Assembly: GCA_963978545.1 (NCBI GenBank)
Contig: OZ021733.1
Location: 31,944,924-32,008,923 of the forward strand
Direction: 5' to 3'
Origin: Linyphia triangularis
Lineage: Eukaryota; Arthropoda; Arachnida; Araneae; Linyphiidae
DNA length: 64,000 nt
Below the pieces are notes generated by a model, which saw nothing but the letters and a program-made list of their open reading frames with translations, did no database searches and had not been told where the DNA came from. The translations under genes and the position numbers were made by a program. Of this stretch, positions 23,902-36,189 are shown piece by piece (within the stretch, counting starts at the first letter, position 1; each line of letters opens with the position of its first letter).

Positions 23902-24370
23902 CATGATTCTTTATTCATTGTTCAAGTAACACAGTCCCAAATATGCTTATATGAAATTCATTCACCTTCCTTTCTCATCTTCCCATCCACTAAACGATAT
24001 AAAATATTTTCGATTTCAGTCATTAAATTACTTGTTTTTGCTTTGTTTTTCTTGGAACCCTTTAAATAAACGAACCAGTTAAACTTTAGCAAAAGTCATG
24101 ACAAAAATCTACAAATAACACTTTTTCGTACTCATTGTTCAAGTATCACAGTCCAAAATATGCTTATATTAAAACCATTCACATCCCTTCCTTATCCTCT
24201 CATCCACTAAACGATATAAAATATTTTCAATTTCAGTCATTAAATTACTTTCTACTTCCCTTTTATGGAACCCTTTAACTATAGGAACCAATCAAACTTC
24301 ACCAAAAGTCATTACTAAAGAATCCACAAGTTAGAGTATTCCCTACTCATTATTGAAGTTTGTTCATTTA
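22740..24370. repeat. Tandem array, unit about 185-230 bp, about seven units
   Basis: The landmark aaatattttcaatttcagtc (with variants) recurs near 22949, 23133, 23348, 23561, 23772, 24004 and 24221. Each unit also carries a caagtatcacagtcc segment, a catccactaaacgatat segment and an aaaggaaccaatcaaact segment. A 29-bp sub-repeat (aggaatcaatcaaaggttac) is tandemly triplicated at the left edge (22744-22830). One unit contains a poly-A run of about 27 bases near 23871. The 131-codon frame at 23674-24069 is read through this array and is not a gene. Confidence 0.9.
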
Positions 24371-24687
24371 AGAACATCATCGAATATAAGTCCATAAGGA
24401 GTTCCTTCAAAATCGGGCATCTTATAACTATGTAGATTAATTCCCGCATCAAACTTTCGTTAGACTTCTTTGAGATGAGTAATTAAGGAATCTATACCCT
24501 TAGATATGGAAACGCTTGTTTAAATTGGGGTTAGTGACAACTTTGAATCTTTTGGGAAGGGATATTTGAGAATCATGGAGTATTAAATGATACTGGATGT
24601 GTTTGATTATATCTCATTTGGAAATCCGAGAATACACGTGACGAGTGAATAAATAAATTATTTATTAATTTGGTGTATTTGTACTAT

Positions 24688-25410
24688 TTAAGGGGACTTG
24701 ATACCCTTAAAGTTTTCATAAAAAATTATAAAATAAAGATATTGATTTTCTATTTTTTGCATGTTTATAATCTTTAAAACTTTTTTCTTATTCTGGCAAT
24801 TTTCTGAATTGATCCGATAGCTACAAATGCATTAAAACTACATTTTTATGGAGAATTATAGCATAGCTGCATTAGCTCCTTCGATAATTCGAGCGCATTT
24901 TTCTCAGTTCGTAGTTTTTTAGAATTCCCACCTTACTCAAAATGCTAAAACGTTAACAAATATAAATAAAATTACTTAAATTTTTTTGTGTCATTCTAAA
25001 GATCTATTTGACAAAAATAGTCATAGAATTTTTAATAAAATACAAACTTTTAGTTTGCAAATTTATATGTTGAAAAATATCCTTTTTTTGCGAATTTTTT
25101 TACCTAGAGGTGTAGTTTTTATTGTTTTTCTCCAAAACTATTTTATTCATTCAATATCCGATGAATAAAAGTTTGAAGTATATGACTAGGAACATTTCGT
25201 TTAAATCAGGATAAAATAATGAAAACTGAAAAAGAAGATAAAATTTGAAACTTGATGAACTTTTTTTTTAAATTTAAAATTTAGAACACTTTGTGAACGT
25301 TTTTATAATAAAATTTAGTTACAGCCTAGTAATACGTACAAATGTGTAAACATTTTAATTTTAAAGGCTTAAATTAAAAAAATAATTTTAAGAGTACCAA
25401 GTCCCCTTAA
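24688..25410. mobile_element. TTAA-flanked non-autonomous DNA transposon
   Basis: The element is 24692-25406. It begins GGGGACTTGATACCCTTA after TTAA (24688-24691) and ends TAAGAGTACCAAGTCCCC before TTAA (25407-25410), so the termini are near-perfect inverted repeats of about 18 bp. TTAA duplication is typical of piggyBac and of some Sola elements. The GGGG start is not the usual piggyBac terminus, so the superfamily is left open. The 715-bp interior has no transposase. Small open frames inside (for example 24986-25168) are not supported as genes. Confidence 0.85.
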
Positions 25411-25995
25411 TTGAATCTACAGAATACAACCTTTTCTCTTAATGGCAAGGATAAAATTGCTAAACGAACTGGTTTTTATGATAGTGGTTTGGGGTGTCCT
25501 ATTCTTTAAGCACTAAAATAAATGTATTTAGCATACGAATGCATAGCTGACCGTATATTACTGCGAAAGCGATAAATGCATTAAATGATGTTACAAAGTA
25601 ATAATATGAAAATAGAAAATAAAAATAAGTTTTAAAATAAAAAATATTTGCATATTACTAAACAAGAAAGCTTTACTCTAATCATCGGAAATATTACCAT
25701 GAAAACCTTTTTTTATAAGGTAATAAATGAGTCACTCATTTCCAAAAGTGCCTAGTTGCCTAGGGGACAACTTTTCAGGAAACGAGAAAATCTGTATTTT
25801 ACTAAACTCAACAGTTAATTTATGACTGTTATATTTATAGAATCTGTAAATAAATTAGAAACACAATTTACAAGGTCTTAGGTTAGTATTATTTTATATA
25901 AAGTAGTAATAAGCTGTTTTAATATGCAACTAGATAGTTTTGGAAAAGATAGCTTGTTTTGGAATTTGACCTTTTGCAATTAGCTAGTGTTGGCA
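25411..25995. other. AT-rich DNA with no recognised feature
   Basis: I see nothing that can be annotated here. Confidence 0.5.
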
Positions 25996-26568
25996 CTGTA
26001 AATTAGAGGTCGAAAATATCGATCAAAATAAATATCGATACTATATCGTTGCATAGAAAAAAATATCGATAAAATATGGATATATCGATACATGATTTTT
26101 TTTTTTTTTTTTTTTTAATTTGATTTTCAATTTTGCCAGAAACAAAGTTTTTCGGGGCAAATTTCTACTTTTCATGATTGCTTTTTTGTAAGGTGAGTAC
26201 TTTTTCAACTGAAATGGATCTATTACACACACAAAAAAAAGTTATATTTTCGCTTAATTGGTGCAGTGATTTTAAGAAGAATTTATATAATTTTCAATAG
26301 CTTTTAAGTCTAGGGCAAAATATTGAATATTGGGGACATTTTAACTGTCTCTCAGCCAAGTTCAAACTTTAGTTTTGAAGTTTTTGAAAAGGGAATAAAG
26401 AAAATAAAAAAAAATGCATGGAACTACAAAACGATCATCAAAAAACTAAAAATGTTTGAAAATATCGATATATCGGTGACTTTTATCGATATTTTTAATA
26501 TCGATATTTTTTTAGAAATATTGATAAAATATCGTCGTATCGATACATCGCCGACCTCTACTGTAAAT
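25996..26568. mobile_element. hAT MITE with perfect 8-bp target duplication
   Basis: The element is 26004-26560 (557 bp), beginning TAGAGGTC and ending GACCTCTA, flanked by CTGTAAAT on both sides (25996-26003 and 26561-26568). Both subterminal regions are packed with ATCGAT-type palindromic motifs (for example aatatcgat, tatcgatac), which would be transposase-binding candidates. The 8-bp duplication and TIR style fit hAT. There is no transposase. A run of about 20 T's lies at 26097-26116. The two opposite frames at 26323-26660 are artefacts of the palindromic sequence. Confidence 0.93.
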
Positions 26569-27047
26569 GCAACGGGACAGTTTTGGAAATCATAAACAGC
26601 AATGTGACTGAATCTGATGTAAAAAAGTTTAAAACAAACTACTTTTATTTCCACATACACTCTTCATAACACCTTCAACTTTCACTTCCTTTTTGACATT
26701 TGTAATATTTAAACTCATTTTCTTTCACAAAAAAAGACAACACATCACGAGACATAACCTCATAGAAATCTTTCAACTTTCAATCAACACAGCTGAACAA
26801 AAGTAATTGATTACCTAAAAGTAGCAGGTTAGCCAACAGTAATTATTTGTAAAAAATGTAGAAATATTGGTCTGCACTGTGAAAATGTCCCCCCAGTTTT
26901 TCAGAATAAACAATTTTGTAGAAGCTTACATCTAGTGGGTAGGGCTCTTTTTTATTGCAGCTAGCAAGCTTTGGAAATGACTTCATGAAAGGCGCCATCT
27001 TAGAAGCTAGCAAGTAAATAGTTTTGGAACAGAATCCGAGTTTGCAA
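26569..27047. other. Sequence with no recognised feature
   Basis: A phrase of the form agttttggaa recurs several times here and just beyond the next SINE, but without regular spacing. There is no gene. Confidence 0.4.
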
Positions 27048-27253
27048 CAAGACAGTTTTGGTTGGTTGTATTCAGGTTATCTGGCGCCGTCAGCAACACG
27101 AGGGCTATAATGCGCCGAAACATTTCGTCATTTGACAAACCAACATACATTTACAAACACCCATGCCTAACACGGGACTCGAACCCGCAACCTCGCATTC
27201 TAGAAGCCAGCACGCTAACCACTATACCGTTTGGTCGGCCAAGACAGTTTTGG
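27048..27253 (-). mobile_element. tRNA-derived SINE, family 1, full length
   Basis: The body is 27062-27239 (178 bp), minus orientation, flanked by a perfect duplication CAAGACAGTTTTGG (27048-27061 and 27240-27253). Box B (GGTTCGAGTCC on the minus strand) and the box A region are intact, as is the AACC tail. Both overlapping frames of 74 and 80 codons are translations of the SINE. Confidence 0.95.
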
Positions 27254-28057
27254 AAATGGAATGAAATGCAACTATTCCCGCTTTGAATTTGTACTCGAGT
27301 TTCAGTCCTTTTTTTTTCAACTAGGGTATAGAAACTTTTGTCACTGTAAAAGTAATTTAAAATGTGTATTTCAGTTGTGCCAATAACATTCAATTAAAAT
27401 ATCAACTTTTCAAATTTTGTCAATTAGGCACTTTTGGAAATGGACGACTCAAATAAGCTAGGGATTTTAATCTTTTCTATCAATCCTAAAATTACATGTA
27501 GAAGTATTAACGTCCTTTGTTACGTCGTTCTAAAAGTCTTAGGATAAATCAGTTTTATTTTCTATAGTTATGTATTAAAAGCTATTTTTAAGATATCTTC
27601 TATTAGTGCATTTGAGTGAAATATGTAAATTTCAAAACAAATCGTTAATTTAATTACATCTTTAAATGTACAATACTTCTTTTACCTTAAATTTAATATT
27701 TCTATACTATATGTTGTAAAACACTTTATACATGAGTGAAAACGAATTTGAGGTTTGCATCAATTTTGAAAAACACACGTGTAGATAAATGAGAAAATAA
27801 GCCAGTAATAAACTCACATTTTGAAGCTTTTTTACCCTCATTTCATCCCCTGTAATACAACGTTTTTACATAATCCCTAATATTTTGGTAACCGAACGTC
27901 AAATTAAATAGAAAAATATTTCTGGGTATGTTTGAAAAGTGATAAATCTAAGAAAAATAAATAATTTGACAATAACATTTTTAAAGTTGTTTATTTGTTA
28001 GTTATTACTAAAAACTTTAAAAAATATTAAATCCCAAAGTTGCATGTTACTTGGGCA
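27254..28057. other. AT-rich DNA with no recognised feature
   Basis: No gene, recognised repeat or RNA gene is visible. Confidence 0.5.
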
Positions 28058-28170
28058 ATTCTCTGGCTATGTTTATGCTGATTCTTTGGCTATGTTTATG
28101 TTGGTTCTATGGCTATGTTTATGTTGATTATCGGGCTATATTTATGTGTTCTGGTTGGTTATGTTTTTAT
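28058..28170. repeat. Short minisatellite, about 23-bp unit
   Basis: About four copies of ggctatgtttatgttgatt with variants occur in tandem. The last two are shortened or diverged. Confidence 0.85.
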
Positions 28171-28916
28171 TTCATATTATATTACTTGGTGATGAAGTTA
28201 TATGGAAAAATAATTATTTAACTAGATGAAATATGCATTTATATCCACCGACGTACGGGGCATGGACGTCGTTGGCTTATAAATGTATATTTGAGATAGC
28301 TCAAATAATTATTTTTCAATATAATTTTTTCACCTATTAGTGTTGCATAAAATAAAAATATATCTACTAGATTTATCATAATTTTAGAATTATTATTTGT
28401 ATACGAGCAGAAAAAAAGAGCCAAAATGTCTCGTATGTACATAAGAAAATTGCCCACTTATATTACTCCTTTGACAAAACAAGATTTAATGAAATATAGC
28501 TATTATTTTACAATTTAAAGTCTAAAATCCAATGTTCCTTTTAAACATCAACTAATCATTTCCGTAGTTAACTAAGAAAATACCCAGTGTTTGAATATTT
28601 TTATTTTCGTATACAGAACTATGAGTCTGGAACATGCATGTTTCTTGATGTTTTTAATTTGAATTTTATCGCTAAGAATAAAACGACAAAAACAATGTGA
28701 TTTTTTTTTTTTTTTTTTTTTAACAACCCCACAGAGTAAGACTTTAGAAACTTTTTAGCCCACGGACTAGGGGAGAAAGTTACATCACCGCATTTCCCCA
28801 AGCGATACGAGATATAGAAACTTATTTAGAAACCGGAGATACAAAAGGGTGTTAAACCGGAAGTTTTGAATTGGGTAAAGAAGAATAGGAAAAATGTATA
28901 AAACTTGACACTTGAA
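28171..28916. other. AT-rich DNA; poly-T tract
   Basis: A T run of about 22 bases is at 28699-28720. A slightly GC-richer block follows it (28725-28870) but matches nothing else in the window. There is no supported gene. Confidence 0.4.
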
Positions 28917-29515
28917 AAACAGATTTCAGAAGGAGACTCGTTTAATGTCTTGATTTAATGAAATCTTGAATATGGTGAAGCGACAAATATCTCTTTCAAA
29001 AAAGGTGCAATTTGTTTACTAGTTGTGAAAAATGTACAACACATAGACATTTACATTTGAAGCAAAAAACAACAATCTAGATATCTGTTAATAAATTTTC
29101 CCATCTATTCAATCTTGAAAGTCAGATTTCAGAAAGACACTCGTTTAGTGCCTTGATATAATGAAATCTTGAAAGTGGTGAAACGAAAAATATTTCTTTC
29201 AAAAAAGGTGCAATTTGTTAAATAGTTGCGAAAAATGTATAACATATAGTCATTTACTTTTGTTTCAAAAGCAACAATCTAGATATCTGTTACACGTATT
29301 CTATCTATCCAATCTTGAAAGTCAGATTTCAGAAAGATACTCGTTTAATGTCTTGATTTAATGAAATCTTGAAAGTGGTGAAACGACAAATATTTCTTTC
29401 AAAAAAGTTGCAATTTGTCAACTAATTGCGAAAAATGTATAACACATAGCCATTTACTTTTGATGCAAAAGCAACAATCTAGGTATCTGTTTCAGATTTT
29501 TCTATCCAAACAGCC
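28917..29515. repeat. Tandem array, three units of about 195-208 bp
   Basis: The landmark cagatttcagaa recurs at about 28920, 29116 and 29324. Each unit then carries ctcgtttaatgtcttgattt, a tttctttcaaaaaaggtgca segment, and gcaacaatctagatatctgt in the same order. No unit has an open reading frame. Confidence 0.92.
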
Positions 29516-29831
29516 AAACTTTTACACAATATACTATACCCGTAACGAAAAACGAAATTAACTTCAACAACACCGAAACAATTCCTTTCCAATGCTTCCA
29601 GAAAGATTTGTTGCTGCTTTAAAAAACAGTTCTCTGATATATTGTTCTATTTTAGTTCTTATAAAAAATGTATATCTTACCTCACTCCTGTTCTTTCTAG
29701 ATTCGAGCTATAAACATAGAACTGGATTTTCTTTCTTTTACAAGCTTTCCTAAAGTACCTACCTTGTCCATAAAAGTATTTTCTTTTCTTATTTATTTAA
29801 AACTTCTCTTTCACTTTAGATTTCATGTCCC

Positions 29832-30056
29832 TTAAAACGCTTTTCTTTCACGTTTTCCGAAAAACGTCCCAGAATCCAACACTTTTACTATGATGTCACA
29901 CGTTGTATCTTCATTCTTTTTCACCTTCTCAACTTCTATACCTTCTTGAAAGAAGAATGGTTTTCTCTTTTCTCGATTTTCGCCTTTGAAAATGAGCTTT
30001 ACTACGACATTACTAAAATTTCCATTCAAATATCCGATCGAACGAGTATATTTCAA
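29832..30056 (-). other. Unrecognised 75-codon open frame without ATG
   Basis: The minus strand is open from after an in-frame TGA to a TAA near 29832, with no ATG in frame. The translation is lysine- and glutamate-rich in its second half (QEGIEVEKVKKNEDTTCDII, then VKVLDSGTFFGKRERKAF). Its composition is less obviously random than most frames here. It could be a terminal exon or the remnant of one. I see no domain, and a strand-wise purine bias could produce the same look. Confidence 0.15.
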
Positions 30057-31112
30057 TGTTTGTAACGACCGTCACTATGATTTTTTTTTATTGTAGTGGG
30101 CTTAGAATTCCTGTTATGGGAATTGTAGATATGCGTTTTATGCAAAGTGCATAACAAATTTGTTAGGGTGTGAAAAGATACATTGTGCTATTATGTCCCA
30201 ACTTTAAAATCTACAGTAAATCTGTTAATTATCTTCGTAACCGTAATAAATTATTAAATGGACTGCGTAACAGAATGTTTTTCGGATATGAAAGAATCTC
30301 TAAGTTTCAATTAGTTTTTAACTTAGGAGTGATGGTTAATAATTTAAAAACATAGAAATTCAAGCATTAGAAAATCCTTAGCTGTTAGAAAAATGTATGT
30401 ATTGGTTGATGTTTAAGAATTGATATAGGTAAAACAAATTCAATAATAATGTTCAAAGGAATTTACTATTATGACTTAAAATTAAACTTGTCATAAAATT
30501 GTCTTAACCTTGAGCACTTGATGGTTGCCACATGGCAATGTCGATTTCATATCAAACTAGTTTAGTTTCAAGACTTCAGATAAATTTTAAAATGTTTATA
30601 CCTATAGAGACATATAGACCCGATATACTTTCACCTGTAACATAGGAGATGAATTTTGTTGACAATGCTAGGCCCTGCATGATTATAAGGAAAACGTTTC
30701 TTCAGACGAAAATGTGAGTTTCAGATTTAAACTCTAATCAAATAGTCAATCCTTTCACAAATGTGTTGGGTCCTTTTATTTTAAAGGAATTCTTTTTGTC
30801 AACACCTCCACTAAGTAATATACATTTTATGTACAAGCTCTTTCAGAAGGAAATCACTAACTTAGAAAGGACATAACTGAAAAACAGTGAGAGACAGAAA
30901 AAAGAGACAAGTTATATATTGAAAAGACAGGTATAGAATTTTAAATGGACAGGTTTGCAAAATTGCTGATGACTGTTGTATTCGGTTTACTTTTGAAGCT
31001 CATTTTCAACTGGGTGGATTTGTCAATAAAGAAAACTGTTGACTATGGAGTACTGAATATGCCTTGTAAAACTGATTTATTCTACAAAAGTGACCGTTTA
31101 GACTGCACAATT
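30057..31112. other. AT-rich DNA with no recognised feature
   Basis: The 75-codon frame starting at 30945 runs into the MITE at 31113 and ends inside it, so it is not treated as a gene. I see nothing else. Confidence 0.45.
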
Positions 31113-31358
31113 TATACTAAACTCCAACTTAACTTTATATCACTAGACGGTAGATCTTCACCGTGTTCATAGGAAATCCTCCATTTTGGCGGCGTGACGG
31201 CATAATGCTCGCCAAACCGTATAGCCTTTTCTTCTCTACTGGGTTGCTGGACTGAGCTTCCCAGCGTGCCTTCACGCCGACGAAATGGATGAATTTCCTA
31301 TGAGCACGGTGAAGATCTACCGTCTAAGTGACGTTAAGTTAAGGTGGAGTTTAGTATA
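31113..31358. mobile_element. Foldback MITE, about 246 bp
   Basis: The left end TATACTAAACTCCA mirrors the right end TGGAGTTTAGTATA. The inverted arms are about 100 bp each, around a short GC-rich centre with ttctctactgggttgctgga. The arms share gacggtagatcttcaccgtg in opposite orientation at high identity. TA is present at each edge, compatible with a Tc1/mariner-type or similar target. There is no coding capacity. It is a strong hairpin former. Confidence 0.9.
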
Positions 31359-31552
31359 GTAAAGGAAACATAGTGGTCTTTTTAACGAAGAAAAATATAA
31401 ACTTATTCCGCTATATTCAGATATTACAACAATTTGTCGTCACATTTAAATATTGTAACTAATTTTGCAAACCAGTATGTTTAAATTCCCATACCTGTCT
31501 CTCCAACATACTGCCTGCCTCTTCTTTCAATCTCTTCCCGTTCCATAGTTAT

Positions 31553-31737
31553 GTTGACCCACTTGATGGCTGTGGGGTTAGAGCTCTGGCATCGCATGCC
31601 GAAGGTGCCGGGTTCGAATACTTGGTTAGATATTGATATTTGTTGTGGTTCGGAATCCACGTTAAGATGTACGTCCCGGCCTGATTAGCCATTATTGTGC
31701 AAAAAATAGATCGTTGAGCGTACAAGGAATACCAAAA
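31553..31737 (+). mobile_element. tRNA-derived SINE, family 2
   Basis: It reads ttgatggctgtggggttaga (box A region), then gggttcgaatacttgg with a good box B (GGTTCGAATAC), then a body with ttgtggttcggaatccacgt and ctgattagccattattgtgc. The order matches the copy at 55013. The 85-codon minus-strand frame across it is non-coding. A clean target-site duplication was not found. Confidence 0.8.
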
Positions 31738-32414
31738 CCAAACCACACTTAATGTCCCTTCAAAGATAGGGATTCTTTTCTGAAAGATCCTGCATGAGTG
31801 AAACAATTGATCGAGCCCTGGCCTTGTTGACCTGGTAGGTTCCGCCGCCTATGACTTACACCTGTATTCATTAAGGAAAATCTAGTTAGGTGTACACTTC
31901 TAGCCCAAATTAGAGTGATTTGTAATATATGTACTAATGATTGAAGTGTTCATTTTAATAAAGAGTAGCTATTTTCTAGAAATGCAACATCAAAGTTAAG
32001 ATTTCAATTAAAAAGCAAACCCTGAACTATGAAAATATAAATGTAAACAAAATAAAAAGATTAATAATTTAACCATATTGATTAGATAAAGATTACAAAA
32101 TTATTTGAATTGCTCAATTCTAATAACATGTGTTAAATGTGTAACGTTTTCATACTAGACTTATATAAATCGTCATCTCAATTCTACAACTAGATAACTC
32201 CAAAATTTTCCTTTTTTAGACAAGTGCACAATGAGTGATAAATTACCCGCCTTTTGTGTATGCCACAATTGGATAACTCAAAAAAGGTCCCGTTATGTTA
32301 TATTTATTGTAAATGCATTAGGCAGTAGTACGATTTCAATGCTTTGAAAGATTTTCAAGTGAGTTTTTCATAAAACTACTGTTTGGCCGTTATCTAGTTG
32401 TAGGTGACGATATT
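31738..32414. other. Sequence with no recognised feature
   Basis: A short GC-richer block (31800-31860, including gagccctggccttgttgacc) directly follows the SINE. It may be part of another old repeat, but it has no second copy in the window. Confidence 0.35.
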
Positions 32415-32890
32415 CAGGGTGATTCCTAATATATTCTTTTAAGCCCTTTAAATTTAAAATGGCGTTTTGTATAGCCAGGGAAGTAATGTATGCCTATACT
32501 AAAGTGACTACGCTAAACATTTTGATTTAGCTCGCAGCGCACCTAATGGCAATTCATGGAAGAAACATAAATAACTAAAAAACTAAATGAGATAGACAAA
32601 AAAGTCCAGCTGAAAAATGTTTAATATAATATGACAAAACCACGAGAAAAAGTTGCATTAGGTTATCTGTAAAATTGTTGGAGATATCCATAGTTGAAAT
32701 TATAGACTATTCATGACTTGAAAAAGGGTTTGTCCTGAATTGAGAAACGGTGTTATACAGCTGTATGATAACACCGGAGAACAACTCCTTTAGTTTTTTA
32801 GTTAGCTTTTGTAACTTCCATAAATAACCGCTAGGTGTGCTGTAAGCTGTCTCAAAATATTTAGCCTAGTTACTTTACTATAGGTATAAG
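32415..32890. mobile_element. Foldback MITE, copy B (same family as 2947-3712)
   Basis: The left end cagggtgattcctaatatat and the following ttttaagccctttaaattta align with copy A, as do ccagggaagtaatgta and gataacaccgg further in. The left arm and centre are present. The right arm fades out near 32890 without the expected terminus, so the copy is truncated or deleted on that side. Because it has no SINE, it shows what the uninterrupted centre of copy A looked like. Confidence 0.8.
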
Positions 32891-33502
32891 GCTAATCTTA
32901 ACCATGCGGTACGATTCCATTGAGGACTCCAAATCGTCCTTTCTTGGGCACGATTTAATGTATGCTTAATTTGAATCGACATTTTTATGAATTTCACCAT
33001 TAATTTTAACGTTTACTCTTAAACAAAGTGAGTATATTTTTTATGAAAACAAAAAATAGTTTTATGTAATTCTATAACAAATGAATATATTTTCACTGCC
33101 TTAAAGATATCGATTGAGTCTGTTACGAAACTTTCCTTCGACTGCTATGGAAAGTAAAACTAAGAAAGGAATTCGAAGGGTATTGTGTCAAACGAGACAA
33201 CTTGATTAAAATCTCGGATTCTTACATAACAGTTTCATGGTGAAGACAGGATATGTTCAAGGTTTTTCTAATGTTTAAAAGATACACAGGGTGAGAGTAA
33301 GTGGATTTCTAAGACGTTTGTGAACCCAAACAACACCACTAAGTCCAAACTTCAAATAAATTTATACCTGAAACTTTTTTTCAAAGTATGTGCTTAAGGT
33401 GATGACTGTTCTAAGTCTAATAAGGCTTAGTTATACACTTCAGGTAGTTTTATTTAAACTATTTAGCAATTTGGCAAAACCGCAAGTGTATAAATACTAG
33501 AA
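32891..33502. other. Sequence with no recognised feature
   Basis: No gene or shared repeat is visible. Confidence 0.45.
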
Positions 33503-33652
33503 AGATGGCTGGTTTCTAGGCTCAATGACTTATTTTTTGTACAATAACGGCTAATAAGGTGGGTAACTACAGCTTAACGTAGATTCCGAACCGCAGCGAA
33601 CATATATGTCTAGCCCAGGACTCAAACTCGGTACCTTTGTCTTGCGAATTCA
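33503..33652 (-). mobile_element. tRNA-derived SINE, family 2, diverged
   Basis: On the minus strand it carries gagtttgagtcctgggctag (box B region), gttcgctgcggttcggaatc, and a ttattagccgttattgtac segment in family-2 order. The box A end is poorly preserved. It is more diverged than the copies at 31553 and 55013, so probably older. Confidence 0.65.
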
Positions 33653-36189
33653 GAGTATTAGAAAGATGTAGAAACAGGAAAAGAAACTAAATTTTAAGTA
33701 ATTTATATTCTAAATAACTTCATTTACTTAAACTAAATTTGATACCCAATTTCAATTTGGTCGACTACAAATACAAATATTTTTTTATTTGATACGTGAG
33801 TATTAAATAAAAACAATTAAAAAATACTTGTAAGTAGTGGTTTATTGCGATATATTTGAAAAAATTAAATTTTTAAATAACTTATAATCATACGTTATAG
33901 AAATATCCCCGAAAACAGTAAAATAGTTTTTAAGTAATTTTTTATAAATTTCACACCATTTTTTGATTTTGAAAAAAAATTTCAGTTTAGGGTTGTAGAT
34001 ATTAAAGTCTAAACACAACACATAAATTATTATTGATTTCTAATTACAAATCAAACTTAAGTGTTAAGATGTATTTCCATTGAAATACTTGGTGTATGCA
34101 CTTTGACAACCTGTACTTGACAAGTAGACAAGTATCTGTACTGCTTGTCTACCTGTACTTGATATATTTTTTGTTTGGTATAAAATTGAAACTACTCCTC
34201 GACCATTTTCTCAAGTCCTAACTTATATATAATTCAGCAGAAACTTCCAAAGAATTAGGAAGTCATCCGTAAAAAGTATTCCTTCCAGGCACTTTTGAAA
34301 GCAAAACGATATTATTGATTTCCAATAGCTGAATGACCTGTTAAAGTATAGAAAAAAGTAAACACTTATGTGAAAAGGAGTGAGAAATGTCATGCAATCC
34401 AGTAAGATATCTTTCGTACAAATCAAAGAGCGTTCCGTCTATTAAGTTGAGTATCTTATTTATAGGTAAGACAATCAATTTAATAGGCTTGAAGGGAATG
34501 CTTGAGAAAAATTTGAGTATATTTATTATATTTAATACATATGAATTCTTAGAACTGTATTTGGTCCATTAAGAAAGAGTGTGATGATTACATTGTTTTG
34601 AACATACTTAGAATTTCGAAAAAAATAGTGCATGATCATGAAGAAAACTTTAGATCGTTACCTGAATTGCGTTCTTAGACACTCTCAAATGCTTTGTTCC
34701 TACAGAATCTTGATAATATAGAACATAATAATACATTTATATTTTTCGATTGTTCATGTCATCTTCAGTTCAGGTAAAAATTCTTCACTAGAACAAATGT
34801 TAATTTTTTAAGATAATCTTATATATCTTTTTTTATTTAACATTGTGCTTAACTAACAAAACCTGTTTGGGAATAAATATGTGGTATATCAAAGGACAAA
34901 AGACCAAAAGTATTATACGATATAAAAATTATTTAGCAAAGGACTCGTCTTTTAACTATTCCAAGTTAAAACTAAATTTTCTTTTATTCATTATTGGAAA
35001 AATCACACGTGTAGTTTAATATTTTTCAAATAACACGAAAATAAACTCAAAATGAATTAGCATTGTAGGAATTTTCTATAGATAATTCTAAGTTTCACAC
35101 AAAAGTTTTCGTTCAAATCGAGAATTTTTTTTAGATACTAGTAGTTTTTATATTTTATCGTATAGCTCAATAACATCCTAAAAAAATGTTCATCCAAGTA
35201 ATTAATTTTTAAATTAAAAAATTACCTTAGAACCAAATCAATTTAGGCATAATTGGGCAACTTTAGAGGGTAAAAAACATAAAATCCTACTAATATTGAG
35301 CTCAATACGTAATTCGTTGTTATAACTCTCTTTAAATGCTGTAGAATTTTATTTAAGTGAGTGAGTTCAAAATAGAAAACGAACTTTAAAGACATAATAT
35401 ATAACAAAACAAAAAAAATTAAATATTGATATAAGCTAATTTGATTTTGAGGTAGTGATTTTACAAGATAAACCCAGCAAAAAGAAGATTGCATGTTTCA
35501 TAATTTCGAGAGAATTTGTGTGACATTTAAAAAATAAAAAAATAAATTAGAAAAAGGGACACTTTGAAAAAATTATTGATAATCAAAGCTTGAATGATGG
35601 TTTGCAAGAAATTACGTATAAAATCATTTTCAACTTCAATTAAAAAATATTTTTTTCAAAAACAAATCAATCATACTTAAAGAATTTCTTTTTAAAAATT
35701 ATTACAGTTTAGATCTGCAGATTTACTTTCATTATAATTTTTAACCTCGTCGAATACGTTTGCCTCGAATGAGTAGCAGTTTATACACGCTTTATTATCT
35801 GGTACTTACGTGACTCGTATGTTAATGAAGTTTGCCGGATAATAAAAGGACGACATATTCCGTTAATTCAGCTGATATTTTGAAAGGTTTTATTTTGATT
35901 TAAAATAAAAAAAGTGTATAAATTGCAACGATTCATGTTACATAAGAAAACAGCTATACAACTCTGCAAAGATTAGATTACTAGCACTAACTTCAGCTAA
36001 CATTGCGTTAAATGAATTGCCTGGATAATTAAATGCACATTGTTACCAGATTCCGATGGTATTTTAGATTATTTGTAATAGTTTCACTTCTGGAAGCGTG
36101 CAGAAATTCCTTAATATCGCTTTTGGAAGCGTGTAGAAATGCAAATAAAATAAAAATATTTTTGTTTTATTTGCATATCTAAACGTTTT
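33653..36189. other. 2.5 kb of AT-rich DNA; one small palindromic patch
   Basis: At about 34110-34165 there is an imperfect palindrome built from acttgacaagtagacaagta and its complement-like partner. Otherwise I see no gene and no recognised element. Confidence 0.45.

Noticed and set aside
23674..24069. 131-codon plus-strand frame
   Set aside because: It crosses two units of a tandem array and a poly-A run (a long Lys run). It is not a protein.
30945..31172. 75-codon frame with an N-terminal hydrophobic stretch
   Set aside because: Its last third is inside the MITE at 31113-31358 and it stops there. The hydrophobic start can arise from T-rich DNA.
34110..34165. Small palindromic MITE
   Set aside because: The acttgacaagtagacaagta palindrome is under 60 bp, imperfect and single copy in the window.
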